A stretch of DNA of 64,000 bases from Apodemus sylvaticus (GCF_947179515.1 NC_067477.1:131676465-131740464); one strand, 5' to 3'. Positions 44,295 to 54,802 are shown, counted from the stretch's first letter. Notes: generated by a model not told the origin, from the sequence alone. Numbers and translations: made by a program.

Positions 44295-44585
44295 TGGGGC
44301 ATGTTTTTCCACACCTATAATACAATCCAGCACTTGAGAGGCTGAGGCAGGAGGCTACAAGAGCCAGCTTGAGCTGAGACCCTGCTTAAAACAAGTAACG
44401 TTGGTGAGATAGCTCAGTACAGCCAGACCTGACTATCTGAGTTCAATCTCTATTCATATGATAGGCCTACACATATATATCATAGCATTCATGCCTTCAC
44501 ATGATAGATGACAGATAGATAGATGGGTAGATAAATGGATGGAAGGTGAGTAAATAAATGTATTAAAAATTAAAAAACAAACCAA
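44295..44585 (+). repeat. B1 and B3 SINEs with GATA-rich tail
   Basis: An old B1 (44300-44390) is followed by a B3 (44402-44560) whose tail holds GATAGATAGATGG repeats. Confidence 0.7.
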
Positions 44586-44640
44586 CAAACATGAAAAGTT
44601 AGTATTATAATTGAGTGACTAGCCTGTGTCAATCCCATTA

Positions 44641-44696
44641 ATGCAAAAAAAAAAAAAAAAACAACCAAAAAACAAAAAAACAACAAAAAAAAAAAC
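44641..44696. repeat. A-rich tract
   Basis: An 18-base A run is followed by AACCAAAAAACAAAAAAAC-like sequence. Confidence 0.9.
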
Positions 44697-44699
44697 GGG

Positions 44700-45209
44700 G
44701 TTTGGGGGTGAGGGTGTCCTTTTTGACATAAAACTAGTTAGCTGACTAGCAACCCCAAACTATTAGACACGACATTGTGGAAACCATGTTCTTCTACCCG
44801 AAGGTCTCTCCAGGTCAAAGCACACACTGTACACAGAGCCTGTTGAGAGGTAGGGCGGGAGAATGTGGGGGAGTCGGTTTTGTTCAGCTCAGTTTTGGCA
44901 CAACTATGACACACCTGACAATGTGGTTGGGGTGAGAAAGCCAGCTTCTAGCTGGGTAGGGTCTTCTTGGCCCCAGGGCCTGTAGGCTCTAAAGCCACCA
45001 AACATCCTCTCACCACGAGGGAGAGAGGCAAACAAGCATCTGTCGCTTGCATTGGCTGCACCGGAGAGTTGTACCCAGAAGGGCGTTCATGTGCTTGAGG
45101 TCACACATAGAGGGGTGTCCCTGGGGACAGGAACAGGAAAGGAGAACCTGTCCCAAGGTGGACAGGTGACGCGTGCCTGAACCTCTGTCCCCACCCTGGT
45201 TCTTCCACT
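44700..45209. other. Mta3 upstream flank
   Basis: Low-repeat sequence leads into the CpG island. GC and CpG content rise after about 45100. No TATA or gene on either strand is supported. Confidence 0.5.
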
Positions 45210-45740
45210 GCTCCTGACCCTGGGGGGTAGGAGGCTAGTGCGGGTGGCCCCGGGGGGTCTTCGGCCCCCTGCAGCCCGTCGCCCCGTACCGACTGCGCTC
45301 CGGCCTCCCGGGCCCGCTCGGCGTCGCTCTGCCGGCGCTGGGGGCGGGCACAGCCCCCTCCCTCGGTGTCCCCTCCCCGTCCCTCCCCCTCCCCCGTGGC
45401 GAGGCGGCGGCGGCGGTCGAGGCTGAGGCGGCGGCGGCGGGCGGGGCTCGGCTCGGGCTCCGCGGGCGGGCGGGCGGACATGGCGGCCAACATGTACCGG
45501 GTCGGAGGTAGGAAGGCTCGCCCTTCCCGGCCCGTCGGGGAGCGGGCGGTGGGAGCGGGGGTCCGGGCGGCGCACGCTTACTGCCAGCGGCCCCGGGAGC
45601 CCGGGCTGAGGGCGCCGCGGGAGGGGCGCAGGGGGCTCCCCACTTCCACTCCCCTCCCCCACCGCTCCTGCCCGGCGTCTCGGAGCCAGGCCTCTTCCGG
45701 GGACACGCATCGGACACCCCCTTTACGAACGCCCCAAAGG
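45210..45740 (+). promoter_or_regulatory. Mta3: Mta3 CpG-island promoter and 5' UTR region
   Basis: This is the only extended CpG-dense, SINE-free block in the window and it brackets the first coding exon. It holds GGC runs at about 45403-45440, GC boxes (GGGCGGGG type) at about 45439-45447 and 45460-45477, and a pyrimidine tract at about 45354-45394. I see no TATA box, which fits a dispersed housekeeping-type start. The start codon lies in ATGGCGGC, a match to the YY1 core that often sits just downstream of CpG-island start sites. The exact transcription start and 5' UTR length cannot be read from sequence. I recognise no divergent gene on the minus strand; the long minus-strand open frame here is explained by GC content. 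Confidence 0.85.
45480..45507 (+). CDS. Mta3: Mta3 coding exon 1 (residues 1-9 plus first base of codon 10)
   Basis: The exon encodes MAANMYRVG and then the first base of an Asp codon completed in the next exon. This is the invariant N-terminus of the MTA family, subunits of the NuRD deacetylase/remodelling complex that act in the nucleus. The ATG has a good Kozak context (G at -3, G at +4). A second in-frame ATG at residue 5 is also conserved in the family and could be a minor start. The donor is GAG|gtagga, with GT at 45508-45509. The phase-1 junction joins cleanly to 47603. These nine residues are shared by MTA1 and MTA3, so the paralogue is decided by exon 3. Intron 1 is about 2.1 kb. Confidence 0.93.
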
Positions 45741-46079
45741 GACAGGGCCTGGGCAAGCCCCCTAGCTGAGTGGCCTTTCCCTCGCGTGGCTTTCGGGCAC
45801 TGGGGAGGCTGGAGCACTGCCCCCCCACACCCCGCTTCTGCTTCTGCGTTAGTGTGGGCTGGGGGCGATGGTGGCCCAGATGGGGGCACAGCTGGACAGG
45901 CCTGTTTACAGAGCCTGGGCCCTGCATCGGCGCTGCTTCACCCCCATTCCCCTCGGTTTCTCGTTCAGCCCCCCTAAGAGTGGGGCTGTGCGTGGGGCCA
46001 GGGACCGCAGCCCCAGGTGGGGAGTAGAGCTCAGCCTGGACATTGGCTCTGCTGTCTGCCTTCCCAGCCTTCCGCAGAA

Positions 46080-46740
46080 GAGAGAGAAATAAGGTCAAAC
46101 AAACTTTCCCTGCTCACGACGCCCTCCCTCCCTCCTTCCTGGTAAAATAATAATTCAGATAAGTGGCGTGTTTGTGAGTGAGACTTGCTCTTCCGTCTCT
46201 GCTCATTAGCCGAGCTCCTGATGGAGGATGGTGGGGAATGGCCGGGCTAAATGAGGCCACTTAGCAGCAGAGAGCCGCTAAGGTGGACCGTGACTGTGCA
46301 GTCTAGTCCCAGGTAAACACATAGTGGGAAGTTTCCAGCCACTCTGTGGAGGAAAAGCCACACTTGGAAAAATCCTGTACGTTTACTTACCATGCTTTCT
46401 TTATAAGAAGGGTCTAAATGGAGTGGAATCAAATATAATAAAGGGATTAAAAAAATCCCTACACCTAGGGATTACTCAAACAAACCAGGTAGAGTAAGGA
46501 AAAGTTTGTTACCTGGCCTTCCCTTACACACCCTGCTCGCACTTTTTTTTTTTTTAAGTTGATGTTCGAAGTGAATTTGGGCTGGTAAAGCCTTTCTTTT
46601 TCTCCTAATTTGTCTTAGGTCAACGATTATATTTAAGAATCGCTGTTCAGGGCTGGTTGGATTAGAGTGGTGAGGAGCTGGGGAGGTGCATTAGTGAGCT
46701 CTGATACTTAGTGATGAGGGAGTCTGGCTATCATGTTGTG
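46080..46740 (+). other. Mta3: Low-repeat part of Mta3 intron 1
   Basis: It includes an AT-rich patch TAAAATAATAATTCAG at about 46143 and a moderately GC-rich stretch (46200-46320). It is a possible intronic regulatory element; I see no exon. Confidence 0.4.
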
Positions 46741-46749
46741 GTGGGGTTG

Positions 46750-47513
46750 TTTGTTTGAGGCAAGGTGTCTCTTTAGGCCTAGCCGCCCTAGACCTCACTT
46801 CTAGACCAGGCTGGTCTCACAGGGATCCCAGGCTGGCCTCACTGTGCTTGCCTCTGCCCCCAAGTGCTGGGATTTAAGACCTGTGCTTTTTGTTGTTGTT
46901 TGAGGCAAAGCCTTGCTCGGGGCTAGCCTCTGCTTCGCCGTCTGGCCTTTGTTTCCTGCTCCCCCCAGTTACAGCAGTCATGCTTTCTTCTTCTTCTTTT
47001 TTTAAATTTAAGAATTAATTCAAGGGTGGCTATTGTGGCACATGCCAGTAAATTCACCCTGTAAGAGTAGGGGCAGGAGGCTTAGGAGCTAAAGGCCAGT
47101 CTCAGTGACTTCGACAGTTCTTGCCAGCCTGGACTGTTATTTCTAACAGAAAAAGAAACTTAAGCAGGATGTGGTTCGTGGTACACACCACTAATCTCCG
47201 CACTTGAGAGTGTGAGGCAGGAGGTGGGTGTTGAGTTCCAGATGAGCTTGGGCCACTTAGGCAGAAATGAGAATTCTAGGAAAGTAATAAACTTGGAACA
47301 GCTGGTAGAGGTTGCCTTACAGTGGATTAACTACTTCTGAAGGCGGATCGCCCTGTGTAGAGTTGTAGCCCAAGAGATTGTTGCACACCTTTAATCCCAG
47401 CACTCCAGTCCTGGGCAGAGGCAGGCAGGTCTCCATGAGTTTGAAGCCAGTCTGGTTAACAAGGCAAGCTCTCTGAGACATCCTTGGCTATCTAATGTGA
47501 CCCTGTCTAAAAC
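46750..47513. repeat. Four old SINEs in Mta3 intron 1
   Basis: Minus B1 lies at 46750-46886, plus B4-like at 47020-47160, plus B1 at 47163-47275 and plus B1 at 47372-47513 (TTTAATCCCAGCACTCC). Confidence 0.75.
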
Positions 47514-47602
47514 AAAAAGAAAAACAAACAAAACCTAAAAACTGCTCTGAGCCGTCAAATGGGAACGTCTTGCTGAAAAGGCCTGTGACTTTTCGTTTGC
47601 AG

Positions 47603-47670
47603 ATTATGTTTACTTTGAGAATTCCTCCAGCAACCCGTACCTGATCAGAAGGATCGAGGAACTCAACAAG
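47603..47670 (+). CDS. Mta3: Mta3 coding exon 2 (residues 10-32, BAH domain)
   Basis: The 68-bp exon follows a pyrimidine-rich acceptor (tttcgtttgcag) and ends at a near-perfect donor, AAG|gtgagt. Joined to exon 1 it reads through DYVYFENSSSNPYLIRR and ends IEELNK, the opening strand region of the BAH (bromo-adjacent homology) domain of MTA proteins. The BAH domain helps dock NuRD on chromatin. The exon ends in phase 0 (28 + 68 = 96 nt, 32 codons). It sits between B1-type repeats in intron 1 (about 47372-47513) and low-repeat intron 2 sequence. The sequence is the same in MTA1 and MTA3, so it supports the family rather than the paralogue. Confidence 0.93.
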
Positions 47671-48251
47671 GTGAGTGGGAGTTGCATCGACTCTTGAGCG
47701 CTAAGGTGGTTTCCTTTTAAGGGTTACTGGGTAAAGGGCCTAGGAGGTGATTTTTACTTTCAGTTCCAGACTAATTACAGAGTTCTGCAGGTGTCTGAAT
47801 ATTTGTTTATAAAGATTTTTGACCAATGGTACTGAATAAAAGATTGCAAGTTTCTCCAAACTACAATCCTTGACGATCAGGCCAGTTGTGTAACTTGACT
47901 CCTGTTCATATTTAGGGCTGTACTAAGTATTTTTGTTTGTTTGAGCTGGGCTTTCACTGACTTCAAAAATCTCAATCCTCCTGCCTCAGTTTCCCAAACA
48001 CTGTGTTTCACATCTGCGGTGAGTTAATCCCTTCCTCCTAGCTTTAGAAGGAAGAATCTAATTGGGAGTGGTGGTTTACGCCTATAGTCAGGCACCAAAG
48101 TTAGCCTGGGCCCCAGCCTGGGCCTTGTCTCAGCCTCCTCCCCTCCCCTCAGCACACAGAATTGTAAATGAGTCTGCGCGATACTAGCGCTTTATATCTA
48201 GTTTGGGTCTGTCCTGGGTTGTATTACTGAGACTGCCTTAAAAAAACAAAA

Positions 48252-48770
48252 TGAGGGGCTGGGGAGATGGCTCAGTTGATTGCTTGCTTTCCTTGCAAGC
48301 CTGGGGACTTGAGTTCAATTCCCAGAATCTGAAAGAAAAACCGGTTTAGTGGCTCAGGCGTATAATCCTTGCCCCAGGGCTCACCAGCCAACCAGGTTCC
48401 AGGCTAGTGAGAGACAGAACTCATCTCTCAAAAATGGAAGGAAAGAGAAAAGGAGCTGGCCAGAGCAGAAGCCTTTAATTCTGGCACTAGGGAGGCTGGG
48501 GGTGGGGGGCGTGGGGCCGATGGGCAGGTGGGTTTTTGAGGCCAGCCTGGTCTACAAGAGATCCAGGACAGCCAGAATTACACAGAGAAACCCTATCTCA
48601 AAAAATCCAAACCGTCTGGTAGTGGTGGCGGAGCACGCCTTTAATCCCAGCATTTGGGAGGCAGAGGCAGGCAGATTTCTGAGTTCGAGGTCAGCCTGGT
48701 CTACAGAGTGAGTTCCAGGACAGCCAGGGTTACACAGAGAAACCCTGTCTCGAAAAACACCAGAAAAAAA
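48252..48770 (+). repeat. B2/B4-like copy and two B1 SINEs
   Basis: GGGGCTGGGGAGATGGCTCA opens a composite (48252-48430). B1 copies follow at 48445-48605 (with GGGGGTGGGGGG expansion) and 48610-48770 (young type, AAAAAAAAAAAA tail). Confidence 0.85.
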
Positions 48771-48894
48771 AAAAAGATCCAAACCAGCAAACAAATGAAC
48801 CAAAGTACTTGATGAATAGTAATGCTATGTATTAGCATATATGTGAGACAGTTTAGAGCCTCATTAGTTCAACAATTGTTTACTTAATGTCTTT

Positions 48895-49077
48895 TTTTTG
48901 AAAGATTTATTTATTATTATATTTAAGTACACTGTAGCTGTCTTCAGACACACCAGAAGAGGGCGTCAAATCTCATTACAGATGACTGTGAACCACCATG
49001 TGGTTGCTGGGATTTGAACTCAGGACCTTTGAAAGAGCAGTCAGTGTTCTTAACCACTGAGCCATCTCTCCAGCCCC
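48895..49077 (-). repeat. B2 SINE with target-site duplication
   Basis: The full minus B2 is flanked by the 14-bp repeat TACTTAATGTCTTT at 48881-48894 and 49078-49091. Confidence 0.95.
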
Positions 49078-49091
49078 TACTTAATGTCTTT

Positions 49092-50135
49092 AACTACATG
49101 GCAACCACTTAGCCTAAAATACTTAAAATGTATTATTGACTGAAACAAAAACCGCAGTACACACTGGTTTAGAAAAACAGGTAATGAAAATAAACCCAAT
49201 GTAGTATGTATAAATTTATATGTATATGTGGTTTTCTCCATGTTCTTCCTCCAAAAGATTACTGGTACTTCATCTGAGTACAGATTAGGGGAAAGTGAAA
49301 AGAGAACTTTCCGATGTTTTGGCTCTGGTTTCTGGTTTTGAGACAGGGTTTCTGTTACAAAATATAACAAGCTTCCTGATGCCACCCCACCCCCACCCCC
49401 TAGGGTAGATGGGAGGGTGGGTGGTACCTGGTGGGCTCATGCCAAGGTACTCCATGAGAAATCACACCACGCAAGAAACCTGGAATAAAGGAGGTAGGGG
49501 CTGGAGAGGGGTAGAGACGGGTGGAGGCAGGTGGACGGGAGCAAGAGGTTTGAGAACAGAGGACAGAAAGGGGGAGACTGGGCTCTGCCGCAGCACCTGG
49601 GAACTGGGGGAGAGAGAACTGGGGTGGCTGGCGGTCCTTTCATAGGAGGCCTGCACCTGGGAGCAGGCCATCGAGGCAGGTGGCGGGTGATGACCTAAGC
49701 TTGCTAGGTAGGTCCCTGGGAGGAGCCTAGCAGAATCGCCTGTAAGCCAACAGTTTTCATGTAGCCCAGGCTGGCTATCAACTCCTGTGCTCTAGCCTGG
49801 GCTTCTTCAGTGCAGGGGTCAGAGTCCTGAATCACATACAGCAAAAGAAGCGCAGAAGATGTTCGATACCGAGCCATGTTCGTCAAGAGGTTTTAGTTTT
49901 GAACTTAAAAGTTCCAGACTTTTAAGAAGACTGTTCAGGATCCTGGGTTTTGTCACCCTCCTAACTCAAAAGAGGCAACACATTTGAATTCCAGATTTCG
50001 TGTTTACAGAGCACAGTCCTGTGTGTGACATTTTAAATTTAGCACATCTGTAATTTTATTTTTATTTGTAGGTCTGTGGCTAATGTCCTCATCTCTTAAA
50101 TACCTGCTTCACATCACTTACACTTGTCCAGTGTG
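49092..50135. other. Mta3: Unassigned part of Mta3 intron 2
   Basis: 49375-49700 is purine-rich with C-rich ends and could be an old LTR or simple-sequence-derived block. A short B1-like phrase occurs at 49757-49800. Confidence 0.4.
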
Positions 50136-50139
50136 TGAA

Positions 50140-50320
50140 ACTGCCAAATACAGTCCAGTGGGTAGAGGACCTACCTGCACACGCAAATTCCCGGGTTCCG
50201 TGCCCAGCACAGACACAGCTAGGCCTGGTGCTGCAGCACGCCAGTAATCCCGGTCCAGAGGAGACAGAGGCTCCCAGAGAGCTCAAGGCCAGCCGGAGAG
50301 CATGAGACCTTGTCTCAGAA
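50140..50320 (+). repeat. B4 SINE
   Basis: An ID-like head (CAGTCCAGTGGGTAGAGGAC) is joined to a B1-like tail (CAGTAATCCCGGTCC, GACCTTGTCTCAGAACAC). Confidence 0.8.
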
Positions 50321-50477
50321 CACAAAATGCCTCCTGCTTGCTTTATCCATTTCATTTATCACCTTCAAATATTTAACTCAAGGCCGTGGGGCCCCGTGGT
50401 ACAGCTTTCGCTTACTATTTCTAGAGCTGTGTGCCCTAGCACTGTATACAGAAGGAAAAAAATATAAAAGGAGAAGA

Positions 50478-50552
50478 GAGGACTGGCGAGGTAGTTGGTT
50501 CAGCCAGTAAAATTGCTTACCACCAAGCCTGAGCACCTGAGCTGGAACCCAG

Positions 50553-50595
<43 letters not shown>
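50478..50595 (+). repeat. B3 SINE ending in (CA)n
   Basis: The head GAGGTAGTTGGTTCAGCCAG is followed by a pure CA run at 50554-50594. Confidence 0.8.
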
Positions 50596-50596
<1 letters not shown>

Positions 50597-50627
50597 AGGA
50601 AAACAAAGGTTGAGCCTACATAGTTTA

Positions 50628-50768
50628 TTTTTTGAGACTGGATCTCACTATGTAGTCCTCACTGGCCTGGAACACCCTATGTAGACCAGGCTGGCCTCAA
50701 AAATCACAGAAACCTTGCCTCTGTTTCCTAATTGCTAGTATTGAGGGTGTGTGTCACCACGGCTGGCA
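50628..50768 (-). repeat. B1 SINE
   Basis: TTTTGAGACTGGATCTCACT to GTGTGTCACCACGGCTGGC, old. Confidence 0.85.
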
Positions 50769-50854
50769 CTGAGACACGTCTTGCTGTTTACCATGTTGCT
50801 CTGGAGTTTTCTTGGTGGCTCATGCTGACCTCAAAGTTTTTTTTTCTTTTTTAA

Positions 50855-51450
50855 AGTTGGGTCACTCCAAGTTCAGGCTGGCCTTGAACTAACTTTGAGG
50901 CAGAAGTGGGTCTTGAACTCCTGATTTCTTTTTGTTTTGTTTTGTTTGAGACATGGTTTCTCTTTGTAGTCCTGGCTGTCCTGGAATTCATTCTGTAGAC
51001 CAGGCTGGCCTCGAACTCCTAAATCTGCCTGCCTCTGCCTTCCAAGCACTGGGACTAAAGGCGTGTGCCACCACCGACCAGCCCAGCCAGTGATGTCTCT
51101 TAATCTATATCTTGACCTTTGTTTTTGGATTTAAGGCCTATTCTAATCCAAGAGGAGCTCATTTTGATATCTTAACTTAATTACACCAATAAATGGTCTT
51201 TTTCCAAAGAAGGCCTTAGTCACTGTCTCCAGCAAGATGGTCTTTTGTGTTCTCCTCCCATGGACAGGCGCCATTCTCCCACCACACCGGCTGAGGGTGA
51301 GGGCGCACGGGGAACCAGATTGCCTCTTTCAGGCTTTGGTCCCTTCCCCTTTCTGTTGTTTTCCCCTCTCTGGCACAGGGGAACTCCTGACTTCTTAAAT
51401 GCTGGAATCCAGCAGTGCTCCCACGTGCCTGACCATGCTGTGGTGTTTAG
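50855..51450 (-). repeat. Old B1 split by the 50931-51380 insertion
   Basis: The left part ends GTCTTGAACTCCTGA and the right part resumes CTTCTTAAATGCTGGAATCC, a B1 order on the minus strand. Confidence 0.65.
50931..51380 (-). mobile_element. Retroposed chimera: 300-bp flank + B1 + A tail
   Basis: The unit reads 5' to 3' on the minus strand: 300 bp nearly identical to 39130-39427, then a B1, then an A-rich tail. It is bounded by GAACTCCTGATTTCTT (50915-50930) and GAACTCCTGACTTCTT (51381-51396), a 16-bp target duplication with one mismatch. This is the structure expected of L1-mediated retroposition of a transcript ending in a B1 tail. Confidence 0.85.
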
Positions 51451-51532
51451 CTAGATCTTTAGCTTCTTAGCTCTCCCTTCCCGCCTACAACCACACTGCT
51501 CAGTACTAAATCCTGAGCCTGGAACCTTGCAT

Positions 51533-51970
51533 GTTTTTGAGACAGTGTTGGTAGCCCTGTTGGCTTGAAGTCTGCACTGTAGCCAGAGCTGGCCTCAAAC
51601 CTGGGGCAATCCTCCTGCCGCTGCCTATTGAGTGCTGAGATTATGGCTTTGGAGTTATACTGAGTTACCACACCTGCATATACAACCTTTTGTAAATTAT
51701 TCGCAAAGATTCCCTTGAGCCATTTCACAGAGTCTTAATCAGGACCCTCCAGCCACTTGGGAACTCTTGGCAGTAGGCATGGAAATTAGGAAGCTTTCCC
51801 ATTGATTTCCCCCACTCCCCATTTGGAGTATTGGAAATTGAGCCCAGGGCCTTGGACATGCGAGGCCAGTGCTATAATACTGAGCCGCGTTTACAGCTCT
51901 GGCTTTTTGTTTTTGTGTTGGGACAAGGGCTTGCTGAGAAGCCCAGGCTTGCCTTCAGTTCTTGATGATC
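51533..51970 (-). repeat. Old B1 and B4 SINEs
   Basis: B1-like at 51533-51680 (TTTTTGAGACAGTGTTGG). B4 at 51815-51965 (GAGCCCAGGGCCTTGGACAT, AAGCCCAGGCTTGCC). Confidence 0.7.
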
Positions 51971-52370
51971 TGTCTGTGTGATCCCCTAGCAGTGGTGACT
52001 CCCCGAGCTCAGAGTTAGCTCTCAGCACTCAGAACGCATGCACCCTCAACCCCTCCACTCACTGCAGTAGACCCTCACCTTGGAAACTGGACCGAACCCA
52101 CCACGGCTCAATGGGTCATTATGTAGGATAGCAGAGCTTCAGAGAAATGGTTTATGTGTCCTCTGGAAGGGAAGAACCGTGGTGTACTGTAGGCCTGAGG
52201 AGGAACAATGGCATTGTAGTCCTGAGGGAAGAACAGCCCTGCACTGTTGAGCAGCTCAAGTCAGGAGTGCGTGCCCAGGATGAGGGCTTTGTTGTTGGCG
52301 ATCGAACCCAGTCTCTGCACATGCTAAGAGTACACCTTGTCCCCAAACCACACCCTTTAGTCCTGAGGAC
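51970..52370. other. Mta3: Unassigned part of Mta3 intron 2
   Basis: Largely unique. A 126-codon frame overlapping a downstream B3 is not supported as a gene. Confidence 0.4.
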
Positions 52371-52371
52371 A

Positions 52372-52820
52372 TTATTATTATTGTTTTTGTTATACTTTTG
52401 CCTGCATGTATGTCTTTGTGAGGATGTTAAATCCCCTGGAACTGGAGTTACAGACAGTTGTGAGCTGCCATGTGTGTGCTGGGAACTGAACCAGAGTCTT
52501 TTGGAAGTGAGCAGCCAGTACTCTTAACCGCTGAACCATCTCTTCAACCCCAAAGAGCCCTCCCTCAGGGTTTCTCTGTGTAGCCTGGCTGTTGTGGAAA
52601 TTGCGCTGGAGATCAGGCTGGCCTTGAACTCAGAAATCCACCTGCCTCTGCCTTGAGAGTGCTGGGACTAAAGGCGAGCGCCATCATGCCCCAGCCCCCT
52701 CCACCTCTTTTTATGTACAGGTGTGATGCCTCTTCTTGCACTGGGTAAGCGGAGGCAGGAGGATTACCACTTCTAAGCCAGCCTGTGTTATGTTGTGAGA
52801 TCTTGACTTAGAAACAAACA
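52372..52820. repeat. Minus B3, minus B1 and plus B1 fragment
   Basis: B3 at 52372-52551 (GGAACTGGAGTTACAGACAG), minus B1 at 52562-52700, plus B1 fragment at 52730-52815 with an A-rich end. Confidence 0.82.
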
Positions 52821-52859
52821 AACAAAAAAAAAAAAACGTTTAAAATACAAAGTAAAGGA

Positions 52860-53535
52860 AGAAATGCTCTGAGCAACATCTTTGTCCCTGCAGCAGGTTT
52901 GTCTGAGAATTTAATCATCTTTGTAGAGCCTTGCTGTTAGGAGAACACACTAATGAGACACAGACGAGAAAAGCTTAGAGTAGAGCTCTAGATTTTATTT
53001 ACATGGAAATATCGGCCTGTTCATTTAGCAGATTGCTGGCTCATTGCTTCTGGAGGATGAGTTTGATCACAACATTATGAAATATATTGGCATTTGGATA
53101 GGAATTTAATATAATTTCAATTTGAAGGGGCACTATCTCTACAGTGCCGTTTCTCCCTAAAATATTGCTGCTGATCTTAGTAAAACTGACAAATTTATTA
53201 TGGTATATGTTCTTTATATTTGAATATATCTGTAAGTCCAGATCCATTTTGAAACGTGTGCCACATTTGTTAGAAATTGGACATTTCAGTAGCATTATAT
53301 TGTAATCTATGTGTTTTTTATGAAGAGCTCGTTCCCTAGCGAATGGTTGACCCGCTTGAAGGCTGTAGAATTTATAGAGAATAGTCTAGGAGCCTGGGCC
53401 TCAGCTGCAGTAAATTAAGCCAAGCAGGGCGCTGACTATTCTAGACTAGTCAGAAGACAGAAGTGCTTCAGGGATGGGAGCTTACAGTTCTGGGTGTTCT
53501 CCTATGTGAAGGTAAACTACGTATATTGACTATGC
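52860..53535. other. Mta3: AT-rich low-repeat block in Mta3 intron 2
   Basis: About 0.7 kb with no recognised repeat, just upstream of the L1. The 84-codon minus-strand frame has no recognisable features. Confidence 0.45.
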
Positions 53536-53548
53536 AGAGGGTGTTTTT

Positions 53549-54366
53549 ATTTTTATTTTATTTTTTATTTTCTATATTTGTTTACATTCTAAATGATTTC
53601 CCCTTTCCCAGTTCCCCCCTCCCCATATGTCTCATAAGCCTTCTTCTCTCCACCCATTCTCCAATCACCTCTCTCCTTTTTCTCTGTCCTGATACTCCCC
53701 TCCAATGCTAGATCAAGCCTTTCCAGGATCAGGACCCTCTCCTTACTTCTTCATGGGAGTCATTTGTTATGCTAATTGTGCCTTGGGTATTCAGAGCTTC
53801 TGGCCTAATTAATATCCACTAATCAGAGATTGCATTCCATGTGTATTCTTTTGTGATTGGGTTACCTCACTTAGGATGATATTTTCCAGTTCCAACCATT
53901 TGCCTAAGAATTTCATGAATTCATTGTTTTTAATTGCTGAATAGTACTCCATTGTGTAAATATACCACATTTTCTGTATCCATTCCTCCATTGGGGACAT
54001 CTGGGTTCTTTCCAGCTTCTGGCAATTATAAATAAGGCTGCTATGAACATAATGGAGCATGTGTCCTTATTGCATGCTGGGGAGTCCTTTGGGTATATGC
54101 CCAGGAGTGGTATAGCAGGTTCTTCTGGAAGTGTCATGTCCAGTTTTCTGAGGAACCGTCAGACTGATTTCCAGAGTGGTTGTACCAGCTTGCAATCCCA
54201 CCAGCAGTGGAGGAGTGTTCCTCTTTCTCCACATCCTCGCCAACACCTGCTGTCTCCTGAGTTTTTTAAACTTAGCCATTCTGACTGGTGTGAGGTGAAA
54301 TCTCAGGGTTGTTTTGATTTGCATTTCCCTAATGACTAATGATGTTGAGCATTTCTTAAGGTGCTT
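53549..54366 (-). mobile_element. 5'-truncated L1 with target-site duplication
   Basis: The minus-strand L1 runs from an A-rich tail (TTTTATTTTATTTTTTATT in + orientation) back into the ORF2 C-terminal region. A perfect 13-bp repeat AGAGGGTGTTTTT flanks it (53536-53548 and 54367-54379). The decayed frame still reads MEEWIQKMWYIYTMEYYSA, typical of L1 ORF2. Confidence 0.93.
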
Positions 54367-54509
54367 AGAGGGTGTTTTTCCAGGTCTGTCCTGCATGCTG
54401 GCTCCAGCCTCTGAAGCTTGGTGATATTACACTTAATCTGTGCTGTCTGCGGGTGGGTTTGAGGGGGTAGCTTTCGATGTGGCTTTATTATTGGAGGGAT
54501 TAATGTGTC

Positions 54510-54802
54510 TGGTATGGCTGTGCATGCCTGAGGAAAGCGGGGAGAAGAGGGCAGTGAGTTGAAGGGCAGCCTGGGTTACGTGAAACCCTGTGTCATCCAC
54601 ACACACACAGACTAGGGGGAGCTCTTCTCCCTTTCCTCCTGTCCACTTTCGCTGTGCTAGTTTCCTTGAGACAGTGTCTTGCTCTGTAGTCCTGGCTGGT
54701 GTGGGACTCTGTGTGCATCCGACTGGCCTCTAGCTTTGAGCAATCCTTCTGCCGTAGCTTCCCGAGTGCTGGGATTATAGGCAGGCGCCGCCACACCCAG
54801 CC
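54510..54802. repeat. Plus B1 fragment and minus B1 next to exon 3
   Basis: The plus fragment (54512-54598) is followed by a minus B1 (54661-54801) ending 63 bp before exon 3. Confidence 0.8.

Larger units (their letters stand above)
45508..47602 (+). other. Mta3: Mta3 intron 1
   Basis: The intron begins GTAGGA and ends TTGCAG, with phase 1. The first 230 bp belong to the CpG island. The block 46080-46740 is largely free of recognisable SINEs. Beyond that it holds an old minus B1 (about 46750-46886), a B4-like copy (47020-47160), and plus B1s (47163-47275 and 47372-47513). Confidence 0.9.

Noticed and set aside
1..45000. Search for Kcng3 or another host gene upstream of Mta3
   Set aside because: No potassium-channel or other conserved protein segment was recognised on either strand. 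The upstream 45 kb is intergenic as far as I can see.
45087..46098. Long minus-strand open frames (130-287 codons) over the Mta3 CpG island
   Set aside because: They are explained by very high GC content, which removes stop codons. The predicted proteins are low-complexity Pro/Arg/Ala/Gly with no domain, and the sense strand carries the true exon 1.
53809..54396. Minus-strand frames with MEEWIQKMWYIYTMEYYSA-like sequence
   Set aside because: This is the C-terminal part of L1 ORF2 in a 5'-truncated copy, not a host gene.
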